From contig VSOK01000008.1 of NCBI GenBank assembly GCA_009774765.1, positions 10,387 to 74,386 on the forward strand: a stretch of DNA of 64,000 bases, written 5' to 3'. The DNA comes from Bacteroidales bacterium. GTDB taxonomy: Bacteria; Bacteroidota; Bacteroidia; Bacteroidales; UBA932. Position 1 is the stretch's first letter; the number at the start of each line of letters is the position of its first letter. A model generated the notes under the pieces. That model was not told the origin of the DNA and did not search any database. It worked only from the letters and a program-made list of their open reading frames with translations. Shown in pieces: positions 1-9,249 of this stretch. The position numbers and the translations under genes are program-made.

Positions 1-157
1 CAAGTACCTCATAACGGTTGACATCAAGCAGTTTGACTATAACTTCCGATTCAGGTGCATCCGCAACAGTTCCCTTGACAGAAGCCGTCTTTCCGCAAGA
101 CACCAAAGCTAAAGCGGCGCACAATGCAGCCACCGCTTTGAAATTAAAGTTTTTCAT
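1..157 (-). CDS. Partial lipoprotein, possibly thioredoxin-family (N-terminus only)
   Basis: Only the first 52 codons lie in the window; the gene continues beyond base 1. The start is ATG at 155-157, overlapping the last codons of the upstream HIT gene by 14 bases, so translational coupling is likely. The N-terminus is a signal peptide (MKNFNFKAVAALCAALALVS) followed by Cys-Gly, a lipobox, so this is an exported lipoprotein. The mature part begins with a beta-rich stretch containing VKGTVADAPESEVIVKLLD. That pattern resembles the N-terminal domain of Bacteroidota TlpA/AhpC-type thiol-disulfide lipoproteins (DUF4369), but no CXXC is in view, so this identity is only a guess. Confidence 0.6.
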   Translation of the reverse strand, partial: MKNFNFKAVAALCAALALVSCGKTASVKGTVADAPESEVIVKLLDVNRYEVL

Positions 158-548
158 ATTCTGAAAGTATTGACTGGGCAACGGAAACAAACTCATCCGC
201 TGCAAGTTGTAGCTTAGGTTTTCTGAAATCCATATCAGCCTCACTGTTGAGAGGGACAAGATGGATATGCGTATGGGGAACTTCCATTCCGAGCACGGCC
301 ACACCGACACGTTTGCATGGTACGGCACGCTCTATCGCAAGAGCGACTTTCCTCGCAAAGGCACAAAGTCCCATATATGTACTTTCATCAAGGTTGAAGA
401 TATAATCATCCTCTACATTCTTCGGAATGACAAGAGTATGCCCCTTTGACATCGGATTGATATCCAGGAAAGCATAAAAATCCTCATTTTCCGCCACCTT
501 GTATGAAGGTATCTCACCGTGGGCTATCTTAGTGAATATAGTAGCCAT
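144..548 (-). CDS. HIT family nucleotide-binding protein
   Basis: The 134-residue protein carries the histidine triad HTHIHLVPL (His-x-His-x-His) near residue 92, the nucleotide-phosphate binding and catalytic site of HIT hydrolases and transferases. The N-terminal half has the typical IFTKIAHGEIPSYKVAEN start and FLDINPMSKGHTLVIPK strand pattern of Hint-like proteins. Length is normal for the family. Members hydrolyse purine nucleoside phosphoramidates or related adenylated compounds in the cytoplasm; the exact substrate is not readable. It lies 5 bases after greA and overlaps the next lipoprotein gene, so the three are probably co-transcribed. Confidence 0.9.
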   Translation of the reverse strand: MATIFTKIAHGEIPSYKVAENEDFYAFLDINPMSKGHTLVIPKNVEDDYIFNLDESTYMGLCAFARKVALAIERAVPCKRVGVAVLGMEVPHTHIHLVPLNSEADMDFRKPKLQLAADEFVSVAQSILSEYEKL

Positions 549-553
549 AACCT

Positions 554-1021
554 CTAAAGAGTGATGTCAAGTATTTCAAACCTGATTATTCCGGAAGGCA
601 CCTTAGCCTCAACGGTATCCCCTTTCGAATGTCCCATAAGGGCCTTTCCGATAGGAGTTGCAGCAGCAAGCTTTCCGGAAGCGAAATCAGCCTCGCTTTC
701 CCCGACCAGAGTGAATTCCATTATCTGGTTGTTGGCAAGGTTCTTCACTTTCACCTTGTTCAGCATCTGAACCTTATCCGTACCGATCTGTGATTCGTCT
801 ATAACACGTGCATTTGCAACAAGGTCCTGAAGCTTGGAAATATTCAGCTCCAGCAGGCCCTGAGCCTCCCTGGCAGCCTCATACTCAGCATTTTCAGACA
901 AATCACCCTTGTCGCGTGCCTCCGCAATCTGAGCGGAAATGACAGGACGCTGCGCAAGAGCATCCGCAAGGTCTTTCTTCAATTTGTCAAGACCTTCCTG
1001 AGTCATATAATGAATTGCCAT
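554..1021 (-). CDS. greA: Transcription elongation factor GreA
   Basis: The 155-residue protein has the GreA/GreB layout. Residues 1-75 form the N-terminal coiled coil, with the acidic tip motif DKGDLSENAEYEAAREAQG. The C-terminal FKBP-like domain (about 80-155) contains PIGKALMGHSKGDTVEAKVP. GreA inserts its coiled coil into the RNA polymerase secondary channel and stimulates cleavage of backtracked RNA. The two acidic tip residues (Asp and Glu in GDLSENAEY) are present, so cleavage activity is expected. A TAATTTTG element (minus strand, 1098-1105) about 75 bases upstream could be its promoter -7 box, although no good -33 box accompanies it. Confidence 0.96.
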   Translation of the reverse strand: MAIHYMTQEGLDKLKKDLADALAQRPVISAQIAEARDKGDLSENAEYEAAREAQGLLELNISKLQDLVANARVIDESQIGTDKVQMLNKVKVKNLANNQIMEFTLVGESEADFASGKLAAATPIGKALMGHSKGDTVEAKVPSGIIRFEILDITL

Positions 1022-1060
1022 AATAATATTGTTTTTTTAATAAGTACAAATTAAAAATGA

Positions 1061-1082
1061 GTTCTGTGAACAGCCACAGAAC
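1061..1082 (-). terminator. Hairpin terminator downstream of the small membrane protein gene
   Basis: An 8-bp perfect stem (gttctgtg / cacagaac) with a 6-base loop lies about 45 bases past the stop codon of the gene at 1126-1488. On the minus strand it is followed by tcatttttaattt, so it can act as an intrinsic terminator separating the glycogen/ribF unit from greA. The U-tract is imperfect. Confidence 0.5.
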
Positions 1083-1125
1083 CCTTGATGATGTTTGCAA
1101 AATTAAAAATTATTTCTGAAAAAAC

Positions 1126-1488
1126 CTACTTGTCCAAATATTTCGGAGTCTGTATTTCAGAGTATATAATCATATCCTTTGCATTGAATCCGCGCTTCCT
1201 TTTCATGTCTGTCTTCACTTTACCGGACACTGCAGGATCAGGCTTATGAGGCTTTGCCGTTTCCTTCCGCACAGACTTCCCAAGTCCGGCCTGCCCAGGG
1301 CTCTCCACAAGGCGGATTTCCTGCCGGGGCTTCTCCGGAATACTGTCATCAAGGTCATCATCCGGCACCGGTACATAGGACACATCAATGTCCGGATCAG
1401 ACGCAGCGGACTTCAGAGACCTGTTCACACTTCTGAATATAATTGTCACAAGTGCTATCCCCAGCATTACTATTGTACCAACGCTCAT
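1126..1488 (-). CDS. Small single-pass membrane protein, unknown function
   Basis: The 120-residue protein starts with one hydrophobic segment (VGTIVMLGIALVTIIF, residues 3-18), then a charged Pro/Asp-rich linker. It ends in a short conserved-looking C-terminus, AKDMIIYSEIQTPKYLDK. Similar C-terminal tails (…IYSEIL…PKY) occur in small Bacteroidota proteins of unknown role, which is recollection rather than a search result. The start lies 10 bases after the ribF stop, so it is the last gene of that transcript; a hairpin follows. No catalytic motif is visible. Confidence 0.65.
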   Translation of the reverse strand: MSVGTIVMLGIALVTIIFRSVNRSLKSAASDPDIDVSYVPVPDDDLDDSIPEKPRQEIRLVESPGQAGLGKSVRKETAKPHKPDPAVSGKVKTDMKRKRGFNAKDMIIYSEIQTPKYLDK

Positions 1489-1498
1489 AATATAATAT

Positions 1499-2380
1499 CT
1501 ATAAAAATTCTTCGCAAAGTGACCTGTCTTTGGTCAGCTGCTCTTTCAATGCCTCCAAAGATACATATTTTGTCTCACACCTTATCCTTTTCAGAAAAGT
1601 AACAGTGATATCCAGCCCATAGATGTCTTCATCAAATCCGAATATGTTCGTCTCGATGGTCACGGAATTTCCATTGCCCACCGTAGGTCTGCGTCCGATA
1701 TTGCACATACCGTAATATTGCCTGCCGAGAGTCTCCACAGACACGAAATAGACACCGTTGCCAGGAACCAGTTTCAAAGGCTCATACAACTGCATATTGG
1801 CTGTCGGGAAGCCTATGGTACGCCCTATCCTGTTGCCTGCGACAACAACTCCGTGCAGAAAATATCCGTATCCCAGCATATCAGCTGCAGCCTCCACATT
1901 TCCGGCCGATATCATAGTCCGTATCCACGTAGAGCTGACGGCCATTCCGGCACCGGAAGAGATCTGTGCCGCCCTTATGACATCCAGCCCAAGCCTTTCC
2001 GCCACAGCGGCCACATCTGCCGAATCCGGAGAATCACTGCCCATCCTGTTGTCATATCCGAGTATGATGGAAGTCCCGCCGAACCTGTCCATCACATAAT
2101 CCTTCAGATATTCCTCGGCCGAAAGCCTGCTGAATTCACGAGTAAACCCGATTACCTCCACATTGTCCACACCGAGGGATTGCAGCATACGCTTCTTCTC
2201 ATCCAAAGATGTCAGAAGCCTCAACGAACTTGCATCCTTTTGAAGAACATTACGGGGATGAGGCCAAAATGTTATGATAAGGCTTTCATCCCCGCGTGCT
2301 TTCGCGGCAGCAACAAGCTGCTCTATTACAAGACGGTGCCCTATATGGACACCGTCGAAAAATCCGGTCGCTACAACCAT
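1499..2380 (-). CDS. ribF: Bifunctional riboflavin kinase / FAD synthetase
   Basis: The 293-residue protein opens with VVATGFFDGVHIGHRLVIEQ, the nucleotidyltransferase motif of the FAD synthetase domain (about 1-170, with the later SSTWIRTMISAGNVEAA). The C-terminal riboflavin kinase domain (about 175-293) shows GNRIGRTIGFPTANM and NGVYFVSV. It makes FMN and then FAD from riboflavin and ATP. The ATG at 2378-2380 overlaps the end of the preceding glycogen synthase/phosphorylase gene by 10 bases, so translation is probably coupled. It ends in TAG. A flavin gene at the end of a glycogen block has no obvious functional link. Confidence 0.95.
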   Translation of the reverse strand: MVVATGFFDGVHIGHRLVIEQLVAAAKARGDESLIITFWPHPRNVLQKDASSLRLLTSLDEKKRMLQSLGVDNVEVIGFTREFSRLSAEEYLKDYVMDRFGGTSIILGYDNRMGSDSPDSADVAAVAERLGLDVIRAAQISSGAGMAVSSTWIRTMISAGNVEAAADMLGYGYFLHGVVVAGNRIGRTIGFPTANMQLYEPLKLVPGNGVYFVSVETLGRQYYGMCNIGRRPTVGNGNSVTIETNIFGFDEDIYGLDITVTFLKRIRCETKYVSLEALKEQLTKDRSLCEEFL

Positions 2381-5300
2381 CTTACAAGTTCAAAGTCCTG
2401 TCTGTGAGGCAACAAAGGATTCTTGGCATAAATCCTTGCAGCCACCTGATACAGACCTGTAACCTCAGGAAGTACGGTCGCGCTATATTTAACGACACCA
2501 TCGGTACTTTCTGTCGGAACGAACTCAAAACTTTCCTGAATGTGCAGCTTGCCTTTCTTGTCAGCAGTAGCGAACAGAAGTTCCACTCCTACTTCCTCCG
2601 GCTGAAGGTCACCGATATTCAATACGATTTCAGCCTTGAACTCCTTGCCAAGAGCGATGTCATTGTATGTGCTGTCAGGTTTGATCACAGACACGACACC
2701 GACATTCTGCCATTCACGTCTCATGTGCTTTTTCCAGGTAGCAATCTGACGTGCAAGCTGGTAGTCTTCAGCGACAAGCTTCATAGTTCTTGCAGACTGC
2801 GGCTCATAATACTGGTTGATATAATCAGTGAGCATCCTGTTGGTCGTAAAGTTGCATGCAACCTGCGCTATGGTATTCTTGATATAGCTTATCCATTCCG
2901 CTGACCTTCCTGTCGTAGTATTGACATAATAGAATACAGGAGCGATATCATTCTCTATGAGAGTATAGATAGTAGCCGCATCCAGCTCGTCCTGATAATT
3001 CTGGTCATCGTATGTCCTTTCCATAGGAAGAGCCCATCCGGCACCCGGCTTGTAGCCTTCAACCCACCATCCGTCAAGCACGGAGAAGTGCATTACTCCA
3101 TTCATGGCAGCTTTCTCTCCGGATGTTCCTGACGCCTCAAGAGGACGGGTAGGATTGTTCATCCATATATCGACACCCTGAACGAGATATTTTGCAAGAG
3201 TGATGTCGTAGTTAGGCACAAAGACAATCTTTCCGATGAACTGGTCCATCTTCGAGATGTCCACGATCATCTTTATAAGATCCTGGCCGGCCTTGTCGGC
3301 AGGGTGGGCCTTTCCTGCAAAGATGAACTGTACAGGCTGCTTAGGATTGTTGACGATCTCGCTGAGACGGTCAAGATCCTTGAACAGCAGGTGCGCCCTC
3401 TTATACGTAGCGAAACGCCTTGCAAATCCGATGGTCAGAACGTCATCCCTCAAAGTATCCTTTATGGTAACGATCTGACGTGGAGAATAATGGTTGGTCG
3501 CAGCAGGATCAGAAAGCCTTTCCTTGATCTCATTGATAAGTTTTTTCCTCAGAGCCTGTCTTACGTTCCATACATCTTCATCGGAGACACTGTAGATACC
3601 CTCAAAGCAGGATTTGTCATAGTGGTGCGTCTTGAACGCTTCACCGAACACCTTGGAATGGATTGCCTTCCACTCGTGTGCAGTCCAGGTAGGATAATGC
3701 ACACCGTTGGTAACATAGCTCACATGAAGCTCCTCCGGCATATATCCCGGCCACATATTGGAGAGAATATCTTTGCTGACCTCCCCGTGGAGCCATGATA
3801 CACCGTTGACTTCCTGCGAAATGTTCGCTGCAAGGATGCTCATAGAGAATTTCTCATTCACATCACCGGCATTTATCTTTCCGAGCCCCATCATAGTCGT
3901 CCAGTCAATCTTCAGACGCTCAGGATAATGGCTTATATATTTTCTGAGGATTCCCTCATCGAACGCATCGTGTCCGGCAGGCACAGGAGTATGTGTCGTG
4001 AAAAGCGATGAAGCCCTTACCACCTCCATTGCCTCAGGGAAATCAAGGTTGTCCTCGTTTATATATTCACGGAGTCTTTCAAGACCTATGAATGCGGCGT
4101 GTCCCTCATTGCAGTGATATACCTGAGGGTTAAGGCCGAGGGTTCTGAGCGCGCGGATACCGCCGACACCGAGAAGAAGTTCCTGTTTAAGACGGTTCTC
4201 CCAGTCTCCGCCATAGAGGCTGTGGGTAATGCTCCTGTCCTCAGGAAGGTTATCCTCATAGTCAGTATCCATAAGATAAAGCTCGGTACGTCCCACATCG
4301 ACTCTCCAGAGCCTTGCATTAAGATTGCGTCCAGGGAAAGCGATACTGATTGTCATCCAGTTGCCGTCCGCGTCGCGTACAGGGGAAGCAGGTATCTTCA
4401 TAAAGTCCTGTGCGGCATAGTTTGCCACCTGTGCACCCTGTGCGGAAAGAAGCTGGGTAAAATAACCGTACCTGTAAAGCAGTCCGACTGCCACCAGGTT
4501 GGTGTTCATATCACTTGTCTCCTTAAGGTAGTCTCCCGCAAGGATACCCAATCCTCCGGAATAAATCTTCAGAGAAGTGTCAAGACCATATTCCATACAG
4601 AAATACGCTATGGAAGGAGAAGTCCTCTCTGCTTTCAATGACATATATTCATTGAACTCATCCATTACGGCTTTCAGTTCTGCAAGGAAGGCCTCATCGC
4701 TCTCAAGCTGCTTGTACCTCTTGAGATTTACCCTGTCAAGCATAGCTATCGGATTCTCTCCGGACTCCGCCCAGGCCTTTTCGTCAATTGACTTGAAAAG
4801 ATTTTTTGCCGGTTCATTCCAGCACCACCATAAATTTCTGGAAAGTATTTCCAGATCCTTCAAACTGTCAGGAAGATGACGTGACACGAACACGCTGTTC
4901 CATGACGGCTGATTAACATCTATTTTCATATATTGAATTGATTTTTCCATTCTGGTCTCAGGAAAAGCACCTTTTTCGGATATCACTTTTTCCAGAGCTT
5001 TTGAATACGCCTCTTTATAATAAACAATATTGTTCTCCCAAAGAGCTATCTCCGACACCTCCTTGGCGTTGTCCATATATAATTTTCTGCTGTCTTTTGA
5101 CAGGCCGGCAATCTCTTTGACGCGCTCCACCACATCGTCAACCACATTCATATAATTTGAATCATTGCGGCTGATGACAGTGATTCCAGGATGAGCCTTG
5201 CCGAAATAGGAGCGGACCCAAAGTCCGAATCCGGCAAGGGTTGTAGTCACGGTAGGGACCCTGAACGCAAGACTCTCCAGAGGAGTATAGCCCCACGGCT

Positions 5301-6609
5301 CGTAATATGACGGGAATACCGTAAGATCCAGTCCTACAAGAAGATCATAATAAGGCATATTGAAGATGCCGTCATTGCCGTTGAGATATGAAGGGACGAA
5401 ATAAACTTTCACCTTGTCCCCTATGGCATTATTGAGCTTGAGCTCATTAAGCCTTCTTGAAATCTGGTCATATTCCGGCTCCCTGAGATAATGGGAAGTC
5501 CTGGTCACATACGAAGAGCCGTTTCCTGCCATCTTTGCGACAAGCTCCTTGTCCGGACCGTTGATCCCTCCAGGTATCATAATGAATGCGTGCACGCTCT
5601 TGCCCTCAAAATCAGAACCGTTGAGCCTGTCAAGCGCATCAAGGAAAACATCGATACCCTTGTTCTTGTATTCATAACGGCCGCTTATGCCGACAAACAC
5701 GGCATTTTCAGGTACTTCCTCGCCAGACATCGCAGAAGCGACTTCAATCAGTTTGTTTCTGGCCGCATTGCGCTTATATTCATATTCAGCGTCATCAGCA
5801 GGCGTAAAACTGTTTTCAAAGCCGTTAGGAGTCACCACATCGACGTTTCTTCCGAGGAACTGCCTGCACTCCACAGCAGTCAAATCACTTACTGTAGTGA
5901 ATATGTCAGCATTCTCAGCGGATTTCTTCTCAAGAGAATGACGCGCAACCACATTGAACTCACGTGCTTTTGCATCACCGTCATACGACGCCATAGAGTC
6001 ATACAGAGGCAGATGGTTGCCGGCAACGCATCTTCCGACAACTGTAGCGTGTGTTGTAAAGACTGTGGCTATCGGGAGCTGGGTCTTCTTTATATAAAGG
6101 AGTCCGGCACCTGTCATCCATTCGTGGAACTGTGCGACAACTTTATCCGCAGGGCTGAGATTATAACGATAGAAACTCTCTATCACCTTTCCAGCCGCAT
6201 ATCCGAACAGGGCAGACTCGCGGTAGTCCCAGTTTCCTGTAATGGAATCTACACCGAAAGTCTTCCAATAATCCGTAAGTATCTCGTTCTGATCTGTAAT
6301 GAACTGCTTGAAATCCACCAGAATAGCAACAGGCTTACCGGGAACGTTCCATTTCCCTATCCTTATCCTCAATCCTTCGGAAGCCGCCTTTGCCTTCCAG
6401 TCCCTGTACAGCAGCGGATCTTCAATAAAGTCCGGATTGCTTTCCGTATTCATCCATACGTCAGGTCCTACAAGAATATGATGACGCTTCAATTCGGATT
6501 TGAGATACAAGGATTTGGTGGCAATTACCGTGTAAATGCCACCAACCTTGTTGCAGACCTCCCAACTGACTTCAAACAGATAGTCCGGTCGTAACAATTC
6601 TTTGCTCAT
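2371..6609 (-). CDS. Fused glycogen synthase (GT3) – alpha-glucan phosphorylase (GT35)
   Basis: This 1412-residue protein joins two complete enzymes. Residues 1 to about 555 are a eukaryote-like GT3 glycogen synthase: LFEVSWEVCNKVGGIYTVIA at the nucleotide-sugar site and EPWGYTPLE (Glu-x7-Glu) near the end of the domain. From about residue 561 (MKIDVNQPSW) an alpha-glucan phosphorylase of the Thermotoga-like type begins, with a DUF3417-like start (LSRNLWWCWNEPA) and the pyridoxal-phosphate motif EASGTSGEKAAMNG; Lys1166 would hold the cofactor. The GT3 part extends chains from NDP-glucose, probably UDP-glucose; the GT35 part releases glucose-1-phosphate. The gene abuts the GH57 gene (stop and start adjacent) and overlaps ribF. 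The reading frame is uninterrupted across the junction, so this is a real fusion. Confidence 0.93.
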   Translation of the reverse strand: MSKELLRPDYLFEVSWEVCNKVGGIYTVIATKSLYLKSELKRHHILVGPDVWMNTESNPDFIEDPLLYRDWKAKAASEGLRIRIGKWNVPGKPVAILVDFKQFITDQNEILTDYWKTFGVDSITGNWDYRESALFGYAAGKVIESFYRYNLSPADKVVAQFHEWMTGAGLLYIKKTQLPIATVFTTHATVVGRCVAGNHLPLYDSMASYDGDAKAREFNVVARHSLEKKSAENADIFTTVSDLTAVECRQFLGRNVDVVTPNGFENSFTPADDAEYEYKRNAARNKLIEVASAMSGEEVPENAVFVGISGRYEYKNKGIDVFLDALDRLNGSDFEGKSVHAFIMIPGGINGPDKELVAKMAGNGSSYVTRTSHYLREPEYDQISRRLNELKLNNAIGDKVKVYFVPSYLNGNDGIFNMPYYDLLVGLDLTVFPSYYEPWGYTPLESLAFRVPTVTTTLAGFGLWVRSYFGKAHPGITVISRNDSNYMNVVDDVVERVKEIAGLSKDSRKLYMDNAKEVSEIALWENNIVYYKEAYSKALEKVISEKGAFPETRMEKSIQYMKIDVNQPSWNSVFVSRHLPDSLKDLEILSRNLWWCWNEPAKNLFKSIDEKAWAESGENPIAMLDRVNLKRYKQLESDEAFLAELKAVMDEFNEYMSLKAERTSPSIAYFCMEYGLDTSLKIYSGGLGILAGDYLKETSDMNTNLVAVGLLYRYGYFTQLLSAQGAQVANYAAQDFMKIPASPVRDADGNWMTISIAFPGRNLNARLWRVDVGRTELYLMDTDYEDNLPEDRSITHSLYGGDWENRLKQELLLGVGGIRALRTLGLNPQVYHCNEGHAAFIGLERLREYINEDNLDFPEAMEVVRASSLFTTHTPVPAGHDAFDEGILRKYISHYPERLKIDWTTMMGLGKINAGDVNEKFSMSILAANISQEVNGVSWLHGEVSKDILSNMWPGYMPEELHVSYVTNGVHYPTWTAHEWKAIHSKVFGEAFKTHHYDKSCFEGIYSVSDEDVWNVRQALRKKLINEIKERLSDPAATNHYSPRQIVTIKDTLRDDVLTIGFARRFATYKRAHLLFKDLDRLSEIVNNPKQPVQFIFAGKAHPADKAGQDLIKMIVDISKMDQFIGKIVFVPNYDITLAKYLVQGVDIWMNNPTRPLEASGTSGEKAAMNGVMHFSVLDGWWVEGYKPGAGWALPMERTYDDQNYQDELDAATIYTLIENDIAPVFYYVNTTTGRSAEWISYIKNTIAQVACNFTTNRMLTDYINQYYEPQSARTMKLVAEDYQLARQIATWKKHMRREWQNVGVVSVIKPDSTYNDIALGKEFKAEIVLNIGDLQPEEVGVELLFATADKKGKLHIQESFEFVPTESTDGVVKYSATVLPEVTGLYQVAARIYAKNPLLPHRQDFELVRWL

Positions 6610-7941
6610 TTATTCTTTTTTCTTCGTTTTTACTGTTTTTGCCTTAGCGGCCGCCGGTTTCTTAGCCTCTGTCTTCTTTGCAGTTGACTTTCTTACAGGC
6701 TTTTTGGCCACTTTTTCTTCTTTTGCGGCTGCAAAGTTAACATCAGAAACTGAAATTGCATCATCAACCCTCAAAATAAAATCGCTAAGTACATTCATAT
6801 AATTTATAAATGCCTCATACGGAGTATCATACGGGTTGAAATATTTATGTACCGCACCGTCCGAGAAGAACTTGGTACACATATAATAGAAGTGGTCGCT
6901 CTCCTGAAGATGTCCGAAATCAGTCCAAAGTTCATCGCTGTTCAGGATAGACAGTTTCTCCGTCTGCTCATAAAGCTTGTGGAAAGCATCATTCTGAAGC
7001 TCATTTCCAAGCCATGCCGTAATATCCCTTTCTTCGTCAGCCCAGGATATCGCGTCAGGAACATCCAGAGTATCAACAGGCTTGTGCTTTTTAGCTGCCT
7101 CTGTCGGAGTGACGAATTCAAATTCTCCGTCCTCTATTGCCACTTCAGGGAAATAGCGCATAAAATCAAATATTCCGCTCTGGGCTTTCTGGTGCTCACC
7201 GAATGTCTCATAGTCCATAAAGAGGTTGACAATCTCCTCATTGTTTGCAGACGCCTTGATCCACGACAGATATTTGTCTCCTGTAAGAGGCCAGTCGGAC
7301 CACGTCCTGTCAGAGAAGCGGAAAGCGATGTCGTCGCTCAATGAAGAGTTTTTGAGAAGGAGCTTAAGTTTCGGTGCCAATGCGCCTGAATAAAGGAAGT
7401 TCGGACTCTTCCATCCGAGAACGTGCTTTGCACCTTCCGTAAGCATTGTCTTGAAACCGAGATCGTATACCATTTCTCCGATTGCATCGGAATAGATAAG
7501 CTCAGTATTTCTGAAAGCAGTCGGCTTTACACCGAAATAGCTGTCAAGGGCACCTATATGTCTCTGAACCTGAAATCTGAATTCAGAAAGGGATCCAAGG
7601 GATGCAAGAGAATGATTGTACGTCTCCGCAAGGAATTCCACACATCCTGTATCAGCAAGCCTGCGGAAGCTTTCAATTACCTCAGGAGCATACCTGTCAA
7701 ACTGCTCAAGCGCAGATCCGGAAATAGAGAACGCCACTTTGAATTTGCCGTCATATCTCTTTATAAGGTCCAGAAGAAGCTCATTCATAGGAAGGTAGCA
7801 TCTCTGTGCGACTCTTCTCAGAATTGTCCTGTTGGCAAAGTCGTCATAATAATGGGAATCTTTGCCGATATCAAAAAATCTATATAATCTTAACCTGTTT
7901 GGCTGATGTACCTGAAAATACAGACATATACTCTTTTTCAT
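6610..7941 (-). CDS. GH57 alpha-glucan hydrolase/transferase with Lys/Ala-rich tail
   Basis: The 443-residue protein is a glycoside hydrolase family 57 member. It starts with ICLYFQVHQPNRLRLYRFFD (region 1). AFRNTELIYSD contains the likely nucleophile Glu147, and LFMDYETFGEHQ contains the likely acid/base Asp243. The family cleaves or rearranges alpha-1,4-glucans in a retaining mechanism. There is no signal peptide, so it acts on cytoplasmic glycogen. The last 38 residues (about 406-443) are almost only Lys, Ala, Thr, Val and Pro, like a histone-H1 tail, and are not part of the catalytic fold. Neighbour order (GH133, GT, GH57) matches a conserved Bacteroidales glycogen cluster as I remember it. 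Confidence 0.92.
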   Translation of the reverse strand: MKKSICLYFQVHQPNRLRLYRFFDIGKDSHYYDDFANRTILRRVAQRCYLPMNELLLDLIKRYDGKFKVAFSISGSALEQFDRYAPEVIESFRRLADTGCVEFLAETYNHSLASLGSLSEFRFQVQRHIGALDSYFGVKPTAFRNTELIYSDAIGEMVYDLGFKTMLTEGAKHVLGWKSPNFLYSGALAPKLKLLLKNSSLSDDIAFRFSDRTWSDWPLTGDKYLSWIKASANNEEIVNLFMDYETFGEHQKAQSGIFDFMRYFPEVAIEDGEFEFVTPTEAAKKHKPVDTLDVPDAISWADEERDITAWLGNELQNDAFHKLYEQTEKLSILNSDELWTDFGHLQESDHFYYMCTKFFSDGAVHKYFNPYDTPYEAFINYMNVLSDFILRVDDAISVSDVNFAAAKEEKVAKKPVRKSTAKKTEAKKPAAAKAKTVKTKKKE

Positions 7942-7959
7942 AACTTACCTGTTTTAGTA

Positions 7960-9249
7960 TTATTTGATCACTGATTCATAAACTTGTTTTATCTTATATG
8001 CGGCATTGTTCCATTTCAGTGAATTCACCTCATCATATCCGCAACGTGCCGCAAGTCTGGCTATAGCCGGGTAATTAAGCAGGCCATAAATCGCATCGGA
8101 CATAGCGTCCACATCCCAGAAATCAACTTTAAGGGCATAATCCAGGATTTCCGCACATCCGGACTGTTTCGATATGATTGAAGGAACGTTCGTCTGCATA
8201 GCCTCGAGAGGAGAAATTCCGAACGGCTCAGAGATGGAAGGCATCACATAGACATCCGAAAGCGCGAACATCTTCTGCACCTCAGCCCCGCGCAGGAAGC
8301 CTGTAAAATGAAACCTGTCCGATATTCCGAGACGTGCCACGTGACGTATGCACCGGTTGAGCATATCACCGCTTCCGGCCATCACGAAACGCACGTTCGA
8401 GCATCTCTTAAGGACTTTGGCGGCTGCCTCTATAAAATATTCCGGTCCTTTCTGATAGGTTACACGACCAAGGAAAGTAACGACTTTGTCTTCAACTCCC
8501 CTTTCGACCTGGATATTCTCCCTTCCGCTGAAATCCACAGCATTGTGGACTGCAACGACCTTGTCAGGAGAAATTCCGTATCTGTTGATGACAATATTTC
8601 TTGTCAGCTCACTCACAGCTATGACCTTGTCGGCATAATCCATACCCTTCTGCTCCAACGCCAGGACACGCGTATCGATATTGTCATCGCTCGCCCTGTC
8701 GTATGAAGTAGCGTGCATGTGGACCACCAAAGGCTTGCCGGTCAGCTGTTTCGCTGCTATTCCGGCCAGGTAGGTCAACCAGTCGTGGGCGTGGATAACA
8801 TCGAATTCATCCTTGTGCTGCATTGCGATCGTAGCTCCGACCATCGCATATCTTGCAACCTCCTCCATCAGATTGGTTCCATATTTTCCCGAAAACTTAT
8901 ATTTCTGGCCGTATTGTACCCTGAAACCTTTTACCTGCCTTTTTCGCTCCTCCTCGACCATCTCAGTAAATGCCTGGGGATCTACATACGGTATCATATT
9001 GGTACCGATATGGACAAAGCTTACCTTTCCGAGAAACTCGTCAAGGGTCTCAGTGACAGTATCCACCGGAACATCACTCGCATTGATGATCCTCACTGCA
9101 CTCTGGTCCTCATCTCCGGAAGCGGAAGGCATCACAAAAAGAACTTCAACATCATTGTAGGCCAACCCTTTGGTCATACCGTAACACGCCGTTCCCAATC
9201 CTCCGGCGATATGTGGCGGGAATTCCCACCCGAACATAAGAACTTTCAT
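7960..9249 (-). CDS. GT-B glycosyltransferase (glycogen synthase-like, GT4/GT5 type)
   Basis: The 429-residue cytoplasmic protein begins VLMFGWEFPPHIAGGLGTAC, with the Gly-Gly loop of the starch synthase N-terminal domain. It carries HAHDWLTYLAG in the acceptor domain, FLGRVTYQKGPEYFIEAA at the start of the C-terminal Rossmann domain, and EPFGISPLE (Glu-x7-Glu) at the donor site. This makes it a retaining NDP-glucose transferase; alpha-glucan chain elongation or priming is the likely role from its place between debranching and GH57 genes. It is a second synthase candidate beside the GT3 domain of the downstream fusion. It overlaps the GH133 gene by 4 bases (ATGA). Confidence 0.88.
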   Translation of the reverse strand: MKVLMFGWEFPPHIAGGLGTACYGMTKGLAYNDVEVLFVMPSASGDEDQSAVRIINASDVPVDTVTETLDEFLGKVSFVHIGTNMIPYVDPQAFTEMVEEERKRQVKGFRVQYGQKYKFSGKYGTNLMEEVARYAMVGATIAMQHKDEFDVIHAHDWLTYLAGIAAKQLTGKPLVVHMHATSYDRASDDNIDTRVLALEQKGMDYADKVIAVSELTRNIVINRYGISPDKVVAVHNAVDFSGRENIQVERGVEDKVVTFLGRVTYQKGPEYFIEAAAKVLKRCSNVRFVMAGSGDMLNRCIRHVARLGISDRFHFTGFLRGAEVQKMFALSDVYVMPSISEPFGISPLEAMQTNVPSIISKQSGCAEILDYALKVDFWDVDAMSDAIYGLLNYPAIARLAARCGYDEVNSLKWNNAAYKIKQVYESVIK

